The notes under the pieces were generated by a model. That model made no database searches, was not told the origin of the DNA, and saw only the letters and a list, made by a program, of their open reading frames with translations. A stretch of 64,000 bases of DNA from Seiridium cupressi (Eukaryota; Ascomycota; Sordariomycetes; Amphisphaeriales; Sporocadaceae), in contig JARVKI010000009.1 in the NCBI GenBank assembly GCA_036674765.1, positions 434,001 through 498,000 of the forward strand, given 5' to 3'. A program made the position numbers and the translations under genes. How positions within the stretch are numbered: the first letter of the stretch is position 1; each line of letters begins with the position of its first letter. Positions 26,214 through 37,555 of this stretch are shown here, piece by piece.

Positions 26214-26642
26214 TTAATCTGCCAGAGCAAGATGCGACATACCATCCATGATTTGCCATAACTGGTTCTCTGCCCCCAACTTCTCTTGGCTCACGTCTCT
26301 CACCATGATGATATCATTCCACTCCCTCCGCGCCATTTTGATCAACGTCAATTTCAACTCGTCCGTACTTAGCCTGTCCAGCCTCAGCTGGCCACCCAGC
26401 AGCTCGGGCAGATACTGCTCCTCATTCTGGATGAAGGGGCGCCGCTTTCTCATCAGGTAGAGGTGCAGCTCGCGTTCGTCCATATCCCAGTCGAGGCCAA
26501 GCTGGTCCGCAAAGGGCTGGAGGAGAACGAACAAATCAGCTGGATAGATGAGCTGTGAGATGAGCATCGAGGAGTTGGTGAAGGTATGGCTGAACTTGTG
26601 GATGGTATTTCCGCGTTCGATCCATACGGTGATAGTATGCAT
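26214..26642 (-). CDS. Small orphan protein, family member A
   Basis: Single exon, 142 residues from the ATG at 26642; the frame extends upstream only with a GTG. No known domain is recognised. It has no signal peptide or membrane segment. It begins MHTITVWIE and carries an ELHLYL strand near residue 58, a GGQLRLDR segment at 83-90 and EWNDIIMV at 107-114. The same elements occur in order and at nearly the same positions in the divergently transcribed gene at 27505, so the two look like distant paralogues. The 862 bp between them would hold both promoters. Function unknown. Confidence 0.6.
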   Translation of the reverse strand: MHTITVWIERGNTIHKFSHTFTNSSMLISQLIYPADLFVLLQPFADQLGLDWDMDERELHLYLMRKRRPFIQNEEQYLPELLGGQLRLDRLSTDELKLTLIKMARREWNDIIMVRDVSQEKLGAENQLWQIMDGMSHLALAD

Positions 26643-27504
26643 TTTGTGTGCTTGTCTGTGATAAATAATCTCTGGTAGGTTCGACCTCACTCACCAGTGG
26701 TGGCTTACAGCTATGCGACATATATATATATATATATACATATATACCATGCAATAATTACTTGTGTCAAGCTAGGCGTCAATCAACAAAGCCTCACATT
26801 TTTCAAGTGTTTTGGGCCGGAACTGCCACGTTGATAGCCAACTGCCAAATTTAAGGCCATAATATCGAGTACTAGGGCTTTCATTTGCTAGTTGAGAGAC
26901 AAAGGGGTAAATACGAAACAACGGCACTGTTCTCATTGCCATTCTTGAATGCTCTGAGAGAGAAAAGTATTATGAGACACGGGAGAATGAGGCAGTTCGT
27001 ACAAGGAGCAAAGAAATCGATTTTGAGTAGGGTTGCAAAGAACTAGGCCACGTCAACGCTCTCATAGGGTTATCGACTACACGTCAATGGGTTTGGATCA
27101 ATCCCACCGCCTTTCACTGCTTCAGAATCGGTCTTGTTGTATTTATGGTAATATGGGACTAATGCGGAATAGTTCAGATGGCGATCATGATGCTCGTGAC
27201 AGTTGAACTAACACGCAGAGAGCCGACTTCAACCGCAACTAAGATTCAGCTCGAGACAGTTTGCTCTGACTTTGTCATTACTTTCCTCGACTTCATCATG
27301 GCCATCGAAACCTGTATCATTGCCATAGGAGTAGATGCCAAACAATCCTTTTGACAATCACAAATGACTCAGTAAATGGAACCTGCTTGATGTCTACATT
27401 AGCCAACCCTTGAGGACTACGACGCACTTCAATCTACATTTGCCCGCCCGCCATAAATCTATACTCTGGTACAACATCATCATTTCCTGCAATCGAACAT
27501 CCCA
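26643..27504. other. Divergent intergenic region between orphan paralogues
   Basis: 862 bp shared upstream region of the two small orphan genes. It contains a TA microsatellite next to gene A and otherwise no open frame or repeat that I can support. Confidence 0.5.
26720..26746. repeat. TA dinucleotide microsatellite
   Basis: Alternating AT/TA for about 27 bp, with one C interruption, 78 bp upstream of the ATG of the minus-strand orphan gene. Length variation here could lie in its promoter or leader. Confidence 0.9.
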
Positions 27505-28053
27505 ATGCACGCCCTACGAATCTGGTTCGATTACACGACCTCACGGCGCGAGATTATCGTGCTCGTCGACTCCATCATCGACGTTATAAGCATATGGAAT
27601 GACACCGTGGCTCTGAATCGGAGCTTGCAGATGATTACACTAGCCGCCAATTTGCCTTACTACCGTGCCGCCAATTGCCAACTATATATATTTTGGGTTC
27701 ATCAGCAGCATATCGGCTCTTTTGGATCCGGACCAGTACCACTACCGCTCGCTGGTACAGACATCACTGGTCTTGATAGAGCACCTTGGCACCGGATCTT
27801 GAGAACAATAGACGCAAGGGGTTGGAGCGATATTCTATATATCGACGATGAAGGTAGAGCCGAGATGAGGGTCTGTTCTCCCAGTCGGATTTCGGTAGAA
27901 GATAGAGAGGTAGTCCGTGTTGGTATTGTGACATTAAACGCCAGACAGTTGACGGTAGAGCGATATCTTGAAAGGATGGATGACCTCTATAGTAGTGAGA
28001 TTACAGGACTAACGGTTCCGGAAAACTCGGTGGTGGCAAATCAAGAATTATGA
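27505..28053 (+). CDS. Small orphan protein, family member B
   Basis: Single exon, 182 residues, starting MHALRIWFD at the first ATG. No recognised domain, no signal peptide. Residues 59-63 (QLYIF), 82-92 (LAGTDITGLDR) and 106-113 (GWSDILYI) match, in order and spacing, the ELHLYL, GGQLRLDR and EWNDIIMV elements of the minus-strand neighbour at 26214-26642. About 70 further residues at the C-terminus are not shared. The fold looks mixed alpha/beta. Function unknown; the divergent placement suggests an old inverted duplication. Confidence 0.6.
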   Translation: MHALRIWFDYTTSRREIIVLVDSIIDVISIWNDTVALNRSLQMITLAANLPYYRAANCQLYIFWVHQQHIGSFGSGPVPLPLAGTDITGLDRAPWHRILRTIDARGWSDILYIDDEGRAEMRVCSPSRISVEDREVVRVGIVTLNARQLTVERYLERMDDLYSSEITGLTVPENSVVANQEL

Positions 28054-28299
28054 GACGAATGACTAGTATGAAATTAGTAGAATAGGTGCGAATGAGGTTC
28101 ACAGACACAGGACAGGTATGCACTTGGAGTTGAAAAGTATTTGGAGTGCAGTTGTATCGGGGTATCATATAATATCGTATCTCGTAAAACGCCTTTCCTT
28201 TGGTATCCTCTCGCTGTAAACCCACTGTCTGTACTTTTCCTGTTGTCGTATAATTGTGTGTATCCATGACTGACGGTACGCTTTAAATCGGCCAAAGTA
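28054..28299. other. Convergent 3' region
   Basis: 246 bp between the convergent stop codons of orphan gene B and the membrane-protein gene. No feature seen. Confidence 0.5.
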
Positions 28300-29537
28300 T
28301 CACCTCTTGAACAGATTGCTCTGGCTACCCCACAAGGGATTGGGCTGAAAGGGATGAAGCTCGTTCCCTTCAGAACCTAACAGCTTTGCTTTGTCGCTGT
28401 CATCAGCCACCGGTGGTGCGCATCGAACCTCACCCCTAAGAATTTCAATGACGGAAATGACTGGCAGGAGGAGCATTATAAGTGATAAGAGGGTACCAAA
28501 ACTCCAAGTCTTCTCGCCATCGCCGTCAAGGGGCACCGGGGGCGTTGTGAAAGCCTGAGCCAAAGTAACTACTCGCACAGTAGCCCCTACCGCACTAGCT
28601 GTCATGAGCACCAGGCCAACAAGCTGTGTGATCTGATAGAATTTCTGGTCTCTGGAGTGCAGATACCAGGTTGCTAGGAGAAAGATGATGGCATTCGCTG
28701 CAATAACAGCTATTGTGCCAAAGTACGAAAGCCCGACATTTGTGCCGGCATCATCTGAGGTGACGGCATCCGGAGCCCACACACAAGAAATCGGCAAGGT
28801 TGAATTAGTCAGGTGCCTCTCTACAGCCTTGAGCACGAAGCCCCCATACACACTGCTCAAGGCTAAGCTGACAAACATCAGGAACTGGCGCAACCACCGA
28901 AGGACCCTGCGGCAGATTCGGTCAGCACCTTGGTCTCGGAACAGACAATTGCATGCGCGGAAACTTGAGATATAGAGGACTGCTCACCAATCTCGTCGAA
29001 AGTCATGAACTAGGGCCAGCAATGTGGCATTGTGTACAGCCATGGATAATAGCGAAAGCATCCATATTATGAAGAAATGATATGGAATCATTATATCCAT
29101 CTTGACCAGCCCTACGGATTGGATGGCGATGCCCGTAAGGATTTGCTGATCCGAGTATGCATTGAGGAGTTTCCGTCGGACGGTCGAGGGCTTGTGCTGC
29201 TTCGAGAAGCGCTCTTGGAAGACCAGCGAGGCGGATATGATGATGGCAATGGCCGCAGTTATGATGAAACTTAAAAGGACCTATTCAAGACAAAGCATCA
29301 GCGGTTGGTCCTGTTTCTACAACGTAAATCATCCCAGACCCCCCACGGTCGCCGTGGACCACAGGCTGCAAGTATCGTGTTGCTGAGCCCGTCCGCCCTT
29401 CTTCGGCACTCCCAGTGACCGTTGGTGCCTGCATTAGCGCATGGAGGAAAGACATTAGCACTTACGCCAGTGCCAGCGACGCCCGCATCGGTCGAGGCCA
29501 AAGCCGGCGGCGACGTGCAATTTGCCGAGCCGGACAT
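28300..29537 (-). CDS. Seven-helix fungal membrane protein
   Basis: Exons 29466-29537, 28988-29280 and 28300-28906, with introns of 185 bp (phase 0) and 81 bp (phase 2), give 323 residues. The extracellular-looking N-terminus is short and Cys/Ser/Thr-rich (MSGSANCTSPP). About seven hydrophobic helices follow: LLSFIITAAIAIIISASLVF, one at YHFFIIWMLSLLSM, one at RQFLMFVSLALSSVYGGFVL, one at GTIAVIAANAIIFLLATWYL, one at LVGLVLMTASAVGATV, one at FGTLLSLIMLLLPVISVIEI and a weaker one near ILTGIAIQSVGL. The soluble tail holds KLLGSEGNELHPFQPNPLW. The layout is that of uncharacterised fungal integral membrane proteins; a receptor-like or transport role cannot be told apart. The 185-bp first intron is long for this window, so a further tiny exon is possible. 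Splice phases and the recovered TGG codon at the second junction support the model. Confidence 0.75.
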
Positions 29538-30441
29538 TGTGGCTTTTCTCTGTTCGTTCTCTTCGTACACTTGCGAGCTCGCCCGCTGAACACGGGGGAA
29601 GGAGACGGCAGGATCTGAATCGGAAAACAAAAGCCAGATTAGGTTCGACAATGGGTTGGTGGGGCCAGGCCTTTTTGAAGCGGTTTTGGGCGCCCTCCTT
29701 TCACCACCGCGAGGGAGCTGCCAGACCCCTGCTGGAATGACGCAGCGCCTGCTGAAACACGGTGGGGGATCCCCAGATCGGCCAATAATCCCTGCGCAAG
29801 TCAGCCTTGGCAAGGGTCTAGTGGATGGGAATTGATTGAGCTTGAGCGGCTGTGCTTCATGCTCAGCAAATTTGGTTGGCTATAAGAGAATGCATCAGCG
29901 CGCATCTCCCAGTGGCCTCTTTGTTCTTGGGTACGGTATTCTAGACTTTGACTTACGACTGCGGCAGACAAGGCGGCTTTGCGGTAGGCCATGTGTTTTG
30001 CTTATCGAAGTGGAATCGCTGCGACCCTAACTACCTAAGCTTTCAACCAAATCTTATGGTTGATCCTCATTGAGCTTATGATAGATTTGGTTAGTACCTG
30101 TCGGCCGAAGACAAAACTACATACCAAAAGATAGAGAATCCCTGGAGCGCTAGTAGCTTTTCCGCCAGTGACTGCCGGCATATTTTTCAAATCCGATTAT
30201 TATGCAGTTCTCTTTGATGAGGGGTCCTTTTCCGAAAGAATAACAAAATAGGAAGCACGTGCCGTCGAGGCCAAACACTAGATCGATAACATCAAATTTT
30301 CTACCTCGAAAAGCGGTGGTTATAATATGTTGTAATAGCTTAAGGAGTCACAATATTGGGTATCTCGTCTATCTATTTCATTATATTGGATGAGTGTCAT
30401 CGAAACCCATGATGGTCCCATCTTCGAAACATGCCAGTGAT
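29538..30441. other. Intergenic, 0.9 kb, no gene seen
   Basis: Region between the membrane-protein start and the stop of mlh3. Open frames here are short and shadow the 5' leader on the other strand. No RNA gene or repeat was recognised. Confidence 0.5.
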
Positions 30442-33433
30442 TTAAAAGGATGCTTCACTCATGTTTTCTTTCCACTTCTTGAAATGTTTGCCGAAGCTGA
30501 CGCCGTCACCCCTCCTCTCGTTCCCAATGATCCTCTGGTCGCCCATATCAATCAGAGGGACCATTGAGGGACGCCCATGTGCGCATTGAAATGGAAAGGC
30601 GCAGTCCGCTAGCCTTGTCAGAAGACTCTTGCACTCGTCCGGGGACAGCATATCGTTGAACATGATTGCACTTCGACATGCTCGAGAGTTGATCAAATCC
30701 AGAATTCCCCTGGGACAGTCATGTAACCTCGATAGCCAATGCAATGTCCGACTGTCGTCGATGACCGCGCCTGCGCTGGTCGTCGTCGATGCTTGCTTCA
30801 GCCGCCTGCCCCCAACCTCGTCGAGCTTCCACACCTCCTTGCGTAGCAGATCAATGAGAAGACGTGGTTCGGTACGGCATCTCTCAGCAATACTTGGAGG
30901 CAGGCTCATGATTTTTAGAAAAGACGGAAACTTGAGCTTCCTCTGCTGAATGCTAGGAGGCACCGTATTCAGCTGGTACCCGATGCCCCAATGCGCGAAA
31001 TGAGATAAATGCCGCTCAAACAATACGCGTTCCTGGGCGGAAATCTCAAATTGCAAGATTTTATCCAGAACCTCACTTCGTGCTTGGCCCGGCTCGTCTT
31101 TCCCTGATTCCTCCGCTCCGAAGTATTCTTTCAGCAGTCTTTCCACGCGGCAGCGTTCATCTGCTGCATGCTGATCAATGACGATGAGAAGTGGCATACG
31201 GTTTTGGCGTTCAGGTGCCTCGTCTAGAGCTGATCCTAGCGGAACCTTGGCAAAAATGAACTTTCGGTCTACTTGTGCTATCACTTCGGCTGCTCGTAGT
31301 GCAGCTTTGGAAATGCGCCCTGCGACGCCAAAGGACGTATCTGGAAACTCGCGGTGGCAACTATGAGGTTTTCGTGGACAGCCGTCCATCGATAGAAGTT
31401 TTGTTTCGTCAAAAGCCACCGGTACACGCTGCTCAGTGGCCTCAAAAACAGGATTTTTCCATGTTGAGAGAAGCTCCCCGATCCAAGGACTGGCTTCTTC
31501 CTGTTGCGATAGAGGTTGGTTTCTGGGTTGTTTGGCAGAAGTCAGGCGAGAAGGTTTGCTACCAGATAGACATCTTTTTTCTGTTCCCGTACGAGGGGCA
31601 AGGACGAATCCCGTCCGGGCATCGACACTTGACTTCTGCTTTGTCATGGGGTTGATCCATACAATGTCTTCCTCACCATTACTCGCCTGTTCCGAGCTTT
31701 TTTGATCCATCCTGTCCTTGTGCTGGACATCACCTTGATGACAAGTTTCTGGTGGGTCTGCAACCTCTTGAAACGGTAGTCGCACAATATCTCCTTCAGG
31801 GTTAAATAATGGAATATTTAGAGGGTATTTTTGTGCTGCAATAGACGTCCCCTGGGACTGATCGTCAACGGCTTTGATGGATGCCAACGTCTGACGTCCA
31901 CTCTTAATCCTCGACCACCCATCGAATGGAGATTCGTAGCTTGACCTCTGTTCGCGGTTGTATTTCGAGCGTAGACTGGAGGTGGCTAGATCTCCAACCG
32001 AAGGTCTAGTCACATCGTTTGATGTAGCGTTTTCTTGCGATGCAGGCCTTAAAGTCAGCGCAGGCGTAGTTCCTCTTGAATGTGATCTGCTTGCAGATCT
32101 TTGAGACTCTGAGCGCTTAGGGGACCTTCGCCGCTTTGGCTTATAGTGTATAGGACGGAAGTGATGCTTCTTTAAAAACTCATAAATCATCGCTCTAAGC
32201 ACATCCATAATGGTCTGAAGACGGTTTCGACGCTCGTCCAGAACTTCTTCCAGGTCAATCGCGGCCGTCTGTGCCGCCAATTTTCCCAGGTCGACCTGAA
32301 TGTGAAACATGGGCCACTTGTCAACGCCTTTCCTAGCTTTCAGTTCGCGATCGGTGTAACCCTCCGTTCTGTGACGATCCTCCGCTCTGCGTACTTGTTC
32401 TTCTTCACTCATGTTGCTTGTTTTACCTCCAAGCCCGAAGCTCGAGTTAGCGAACAATCGGTTTATTTCCTCATAGAGCACGTTGGAACCGCGGTCATTG
32501 GACAATGGCTGAATGCCCACACTAATAAATTGGATGCGTTTTGTGGCTACTGGTACAATGGATACCACGCCAGTAATAGAGAGTTGCCCAGAGGATGCTT
32601 TAAGAGTGACCCAGGAGGTAGGATCAGCCTCTTCAGACAAACCAGCTTGATATACCGCGCTTGAAATACGGGAGATTAGCAATGACCGCCGAGCTCTTTC
32701 GGCGAGGCTCTGGGTAATAGCTTCGCTGTTCTTGAGTACAGCTGTTTGTGAGGTAGCAGAATCACGTATAGAAATGGTAACCTGACCAGGCCAAGGAAGC
32801 AAAAGTGCCACAACAGAGGTCTTCAGATGTTCCCAATCTTTGGCATTGGCTGCCTTGTCCACAACGGCAGCTCTTTGCTTAACTCTGACTGGCATAGAGC
32901 CAAAGAGATTTCTGACGGTAGTTCGAGTACCATGGCTAAAGCTGAGGAGCCTCTGTTCTGGAGGTGCAGGGGTATGACGTGCAAGTACCTGAGAGTTGTG
33001 AATGCGAATTGAGTTATGAGAGTGATGGCCTTTGTGGTGCGATGTGATGGACATCAATGACAAGGCTGCCACAGAGGCTAAGAAAGTCCCACTGCTGCCG
33101 TGAAAATCGGGATGCGCTGGAAAGTGTGATGTGTCTGCATAGGAGATGAGCTTGACTGCAGGACGAAGTGCTATTTTCGACGGATATTTCTCAAAACTCA
33201 CAATGCAGCTTGCCAAGCCCACCACTGGGAGCGAATTCTTGTGGCACAATCCCGCTCCCGTTGTCCTCTACAGAGCAGTTCCCCTTTGCATAGTCGACCG
33301 AGACGTTGACCCTTGTCGCACCGGCATCCAGAGAATTCTTAAGCAACCCACATGCCACGCCATTCAGAGACGTTATGGTGGTAGAAGATTTGATCTGGGC
33401 AACAACATCTTCTGGCAGCTGTTGTATCGACAT
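30442..33433 (-). CDS. mlh3: DNA mismatch-repair / meiotic endonuclease subunit Mlh3
   Basis: Exons 33202-33433 and 30442-33134 with a 67-bp phase-1 intron (gtgagt...atgcag), giving 974 residues. The N-terminal GHKL ATPase shows NSLDAGA (motif I), SVEDNGSGI (motif II) and GGLGKLHYTS across the splice. The C-terminal domain holds the metal-dependent endonuclease signature DQHAADERCRVE from about residue 731, then RACRSAIMFND and FPFQCAHGRPSMVPL. That last block separates Mlh3 from Pms1. With Mlh1 it forms MutL-gamma, which nicks DNA to resolve meiotic crossovers and repairs some loops. Unusual: the glutamate that activates water in motif I (ELxxNS) is replaced by Gly29 (CGLLKNSLDA), so ATP hydrolysis may be weak. 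The middle 350 residues are poorly ordered and basic. Confidence 0.93.
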
Positions 33434-34451
33434 GAACGATCCGAATCATAAAGACTCTCATCTATATGGTTTGATAGCATTGGCCCGGGAGGACTTTCCG
33501 GCTGGTGTCATGGGTGTTTGTGGATCGACTGATGTGAGCTGGTCCTCCCCAGTCAAGAACTGACAGGCTCCAAAATGCAGTCAAAGGATGGATGACCAGA
33601 GCTCTCCTGGGACTTCAAAGTTGGCAAGTGGTTTGGATGCAAATATGTAATGCAGCTATCACAAGCTGCGCACCTGTCCCTGTTCGTTTCTCGCTACCGA
33701 AGGTCGAATGGGTATGCCGCAATCACGTGCCATGTATGACGACGGATCTGGTGATTGATTGCAGGGGGGGGTTTCAGTGGTTTCGGTACGTACCCGAAGC
33801 ATGTGCCGTGCATTAATGTTGCCTTTCCTGAGCATTAGCACCCAATTTGCACGAGCAACTGGTGCTTGGCTTAGCGCTGGAAGCGAGCCCGCGGCTGAAA
33901 AACGGGGCGGGCTTCTGGACACTCGGCCCATAGTTAGGCTGACATTCCCTGCTGGGGCTTCGGGGCTGGGCTCCAGCTTGCCCACTGTCGCCTGCCATGG
34001 GGGCTCGTAGGGTCGCAATCCAGGTTGTCATAATGCCGTTTAGGTTGGTGATGTGCTTCAGATGCTTCAACTCCTTCACTCAAGCGCATGCAGACAGACA
34101 TTCACTTCTGCGCTCCCTTGGTTCGCCGCCTTCTGTGACCACACCCCCCTCGGTTTTCTTTGATTGATACCCATTAATTATCCAACTTCGTCTTCTACCT
34201 TGGCTGCAACCCCAGCCCTCCACCACCTCCATCCACTATTCTTCGACGGCCACATCACACGATTCTACTGTTTGTCATCGCATAACCGACCGAAGCCCCA
34301 TACAAACCCCACTCACCACCCCTCGCTCCTCGCTCCTCGTCTCTCGCCTGTCCTTGTCAACTGCTCAAGCCTAGCTCTGGTGGCGCGCTACCACCAGTCG
34401 CAGGAGATAACTCCCAATTACCAAGGAACAACACTCCGAGGAGCCAAACAG
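33434..34451. other. Divergent promoter region, mlh3 / serine-rich gene
   Basis: About 1.0 kb between divergent starts. The right half (34160-34450) is CT-rich, as is usual for fungal leaders. Small open frames here overlap one another and lack domains; one runs in frame into the next gene but has no ATG before 34452. Confidence 0.5.
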
Positions 34452-35772
34452 ATGGCTATGGTCCAGACAGCTCTGCAGAGCGGTAAGCATCCATTTTGTT
34501 TTTTTACTCCAGCGAGACTTTGTCTTTACCGCAATGCATAGTCATTGTGTTACTGTCGCCCCGATAGATATCCAGATCATGCTAACGGAGATCCCAGACT
34601 CGCAAGAGCGCCCGGGTCGCAGGCGGCCATTCTCGACCTGGGTCAAGAAGCTTGCCAACTTCAAGAGCAGCTCCTCGTCAGCAGAAGGCAGTAAACAGCA
34701 CCATCTGAAACGCGACAACGCTCAAAAGCCCTCGAAGAAACGTCCGTCGAAACAGAACAACCCATACCCGCAGTCCGGGCGCATAGCGCCACTAAGACAT
34801 CAGAGCCAGCCCTCTCTGTCTACAACCCACACCGGTGTGACTTCGAACATATCCGCCGATGAGAGTCAGGCATCGCTGCATTCCTCAGTCGATGGTGAGG
34901 CTCCTCCGACGGCCGGCGGTCTATCCGTGGCCGGCACTATCTCAACCGACCACGAAGCGTCGCGATCCATCAATGCGCCCTCTCATATGGCATCTTCGGT
35001 GGCAGGAACGAGTAGGACCGCAAATGGGAGAAGAGGGGGAGACAGCACATTCTCCTCGCCAGCGCCGTCGGTGCGGTCTCTCACTACCACCCTGACGACC
35101 ATTCAATCAATGGCTGCCAATCCCAATCCGACCCAGGGCCAATCATCATCCCAGCAGCAGAACAACAACTTGCAGAACATACAGTTCAGCCAACCTTTCC
35201 CGACGGCATCTCCTGCATCGGCAATACCAGCACATCTAGCTCCGCACGTAAACAATCACCCAACTACATATCAGTCGGCAACGGCAAACAATCTCCTGTC
35301 CGACAATGCCTCCATACTCACGCTTGCCTCGTCTAGCAAGAGAAGACGACGACGGTCCTTTGATACTGATGCCTCAGTTCGAGCCCTCGCCCCGTCATCA
35401 CTTTGGGGAGGATCTCGCGAGAGTTTGCCGTTGAGCGTTCTTAGCTCCAATATTGATGGCGTGCCAGCAACGCCGGGTCTCCACCAGACAAGTTCCAGGA
35501 TAGGACCGAACGAGCGTACCAGCATTTATTCAACTGCAGGCGTTGTGCCAGCGCTCCCTAGCGAGAGAAACAGCTTCTATGCAAAGCAGAGCATCGCCGG
35601 TGATGGAGCTAGTGTACGAAGCGGATTTCTCGGGCACAGCAGGGCTGACAGTATCAATGGTAACACTGCAGGTGTTGCCAGTTCTCTGGTAAGCCCCCGT
35701 GAAGTGGCAGAGAAGGACGAGGACTATACGCCAGCCAGCCAAGACAATGTGAAGGACAAGGAAATGGAGTAG
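34452..35772 (+). CDS. Serine-rich fungal protein, function unknown
   Basis: Exons 34452-34482 and 34568-35772 with an 85-bp phase-1 intron (gtaagc...gatag) give 411 residues. The short first exon supplies MAMVQTALQS, and the splice creates SDIQIMLTEIPDSQ; without it the second frame begins with unrelated intron codons. The protein is mostly disordered and rich in Ser, Thr, Pro and Gln. It has one basic stretch (SSKRRRRRSFDTDASVRA) and a well-formed block ALAPSSLWGGSRESLPLSVL in the second half, which looks conserved-type rather than random. No catalytic motif, signal peptide or membrane segment is seen. Proteins of this look are widespread in filamentous ascomycetes under uninformative names. 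A regulatory or scaffold role with phosphorylation is a guess only. Confidence 0.75.
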
Positions 35773-37555
35773 ATCGTCGAGCAGGGAGAGGAAATGATTT
35801 GTGAGATGCTACGTACAGGGTGCCCTTTGGAGTTGTGAGGTGTTTTTCCGGCGTTTGGTAGAGAGCGCTGCATTCGTTTGCGTCGCCAGCAGATTATGAA
35901 CGACTTGGAGGGTTCATGAGTGAAGGATGGACATGGCATGGAATGGAAATGACGGGGGTAATATTTGGGCGACGCACCTACAAATGATCAATAATGAATA
36001 GATACCCGTTTTTTTGGCTTTCCCTAACATTCTGGCCATACTATGCGTGTCTCTATCGTTGTCACATTGGGCTAACTCCTTACAATAGAAATTATTGCAT
36101 GTCTGATTGAGATCCTTTCATGTGAATGTCTGAGGCAGTAGATCATGTCATCACTTAAGGTAAGACAGATCCCTGCCATCACTACATAATATAACCTTCA
36201 GAAAGCAGAAAAGACAGAGATGTAGATCTAGACATCGAAAGCACAATTTCAGCCGTGGTATACGAACCTTCGCACACGCAACAAGTTCAGCCTTTCCAAG
36301 GTTACCCATCTTATCAAATGGTCTTCTAGTTGGTCTCGTCAGCCGGATTTACTTGCTAAATGGTATGTACTCAGGTTTGCCATACTGCAGTCGACGCAAC
36401 GATAAGATGTCCCAGAGGACGTAGCTGTACGACCATCAGGCTGAGTGATGTAAGTGCGTGGCTGAGCTGATGATCAGGAACCTGTATGAAGATTATGCCA
36501 AGAAATAGCCTCCATTGGTCGAAAGAACAGCAGCAGCAGAGTAGGCCATATCATCAGGGCTAGGGATTGGATAGGATACGATTCTCTTAGGCAGATGGGC
36601 TTGGATAACACAGCACCATGTAGGCTATCCGACAGTGAAAAGTAAGCGCCGCTACGCGGGTGAAGTTTCGGGTCAATTGGAAACACTCCTTGAATTCCAT
36701 CCTACGGCCCACTTCGTGTGTTGAGAACGTAAAGTTATGCCGGACCGTGGTGGAGGTGGAGACAGTCCGCAATTGCTTCGTAGTAGTATTGCCTCAGCAG
36801 CCTTGCTGGATGCAGAGAGTAGGCGAGGACACGGCGATCTTCACTGACTGGGGGACCCATAGAACCAGGGTGAAGCAGGCATGAAAACTGAAGAGTGATG
36901 ACTTAGCCCCAGACGATAATCATTCATCCGATAAAACGAGGCTGAGAGGAGAGAGAGGTAGAGGGAGGGCAATGCAAGATGGCAGTGCCGAATGCAGGAC
37001 GCTGGCAAGCATGAAACCTAAGACGAGCCGGCCCTCTAGCCCGAACACTCGTGGTCTGGCCGTTCAAGGGGTAGAAGGGGGAATGAATGTGTGATCTGTA
37101 GATAATGGACGGCTGTCTGGCCAATCAGCACACGGGCCGAGTACTTGGGAACACCGCTGATTGGGCGAGATGTCGGCGACGACCAGTTTCACCCAGAAGA
37201 ATAAGGCCACGAGCTGCGCCTTGCGGCATTGTCGCGAAGCCTGGGGTAGGTATTGCGGCGTAGACATTCTGTAAGCAGGGGTTCATTTGAGGCAGCCGGA
37301 GTCGTTGAGTAGTTCTTATAGCCTTCTAACTTCCCAGTCACTCCGCTATATTTGACTATTGCACAAGACACAGCTCATATCTAGACTCAAGGGAAATTCA
37401 TATGAACTTGGGCTGGCCTGGGCTACAAAAAACTTTCAGCACATACATTACATACATCAGTACATGCTCGCGTAGTACGCGCAGAACCACCACCATATTG
37501 CTCTTGAAGCCCCACAACACCATATATTGAACGTCTTTTCCACTTAGTCAATACA
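35773..37555. other. Intergenic, 1.8 kb, no gene seen
   Basis: No open frame longer than about 75 codons and none with a recognisable product. AT-rich 3' region on the left, promoter of the repeat-helix gene on the right (repeated tacat near 37440-37470). No repeats or RNA genes assigned. Confidence 0.5.
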
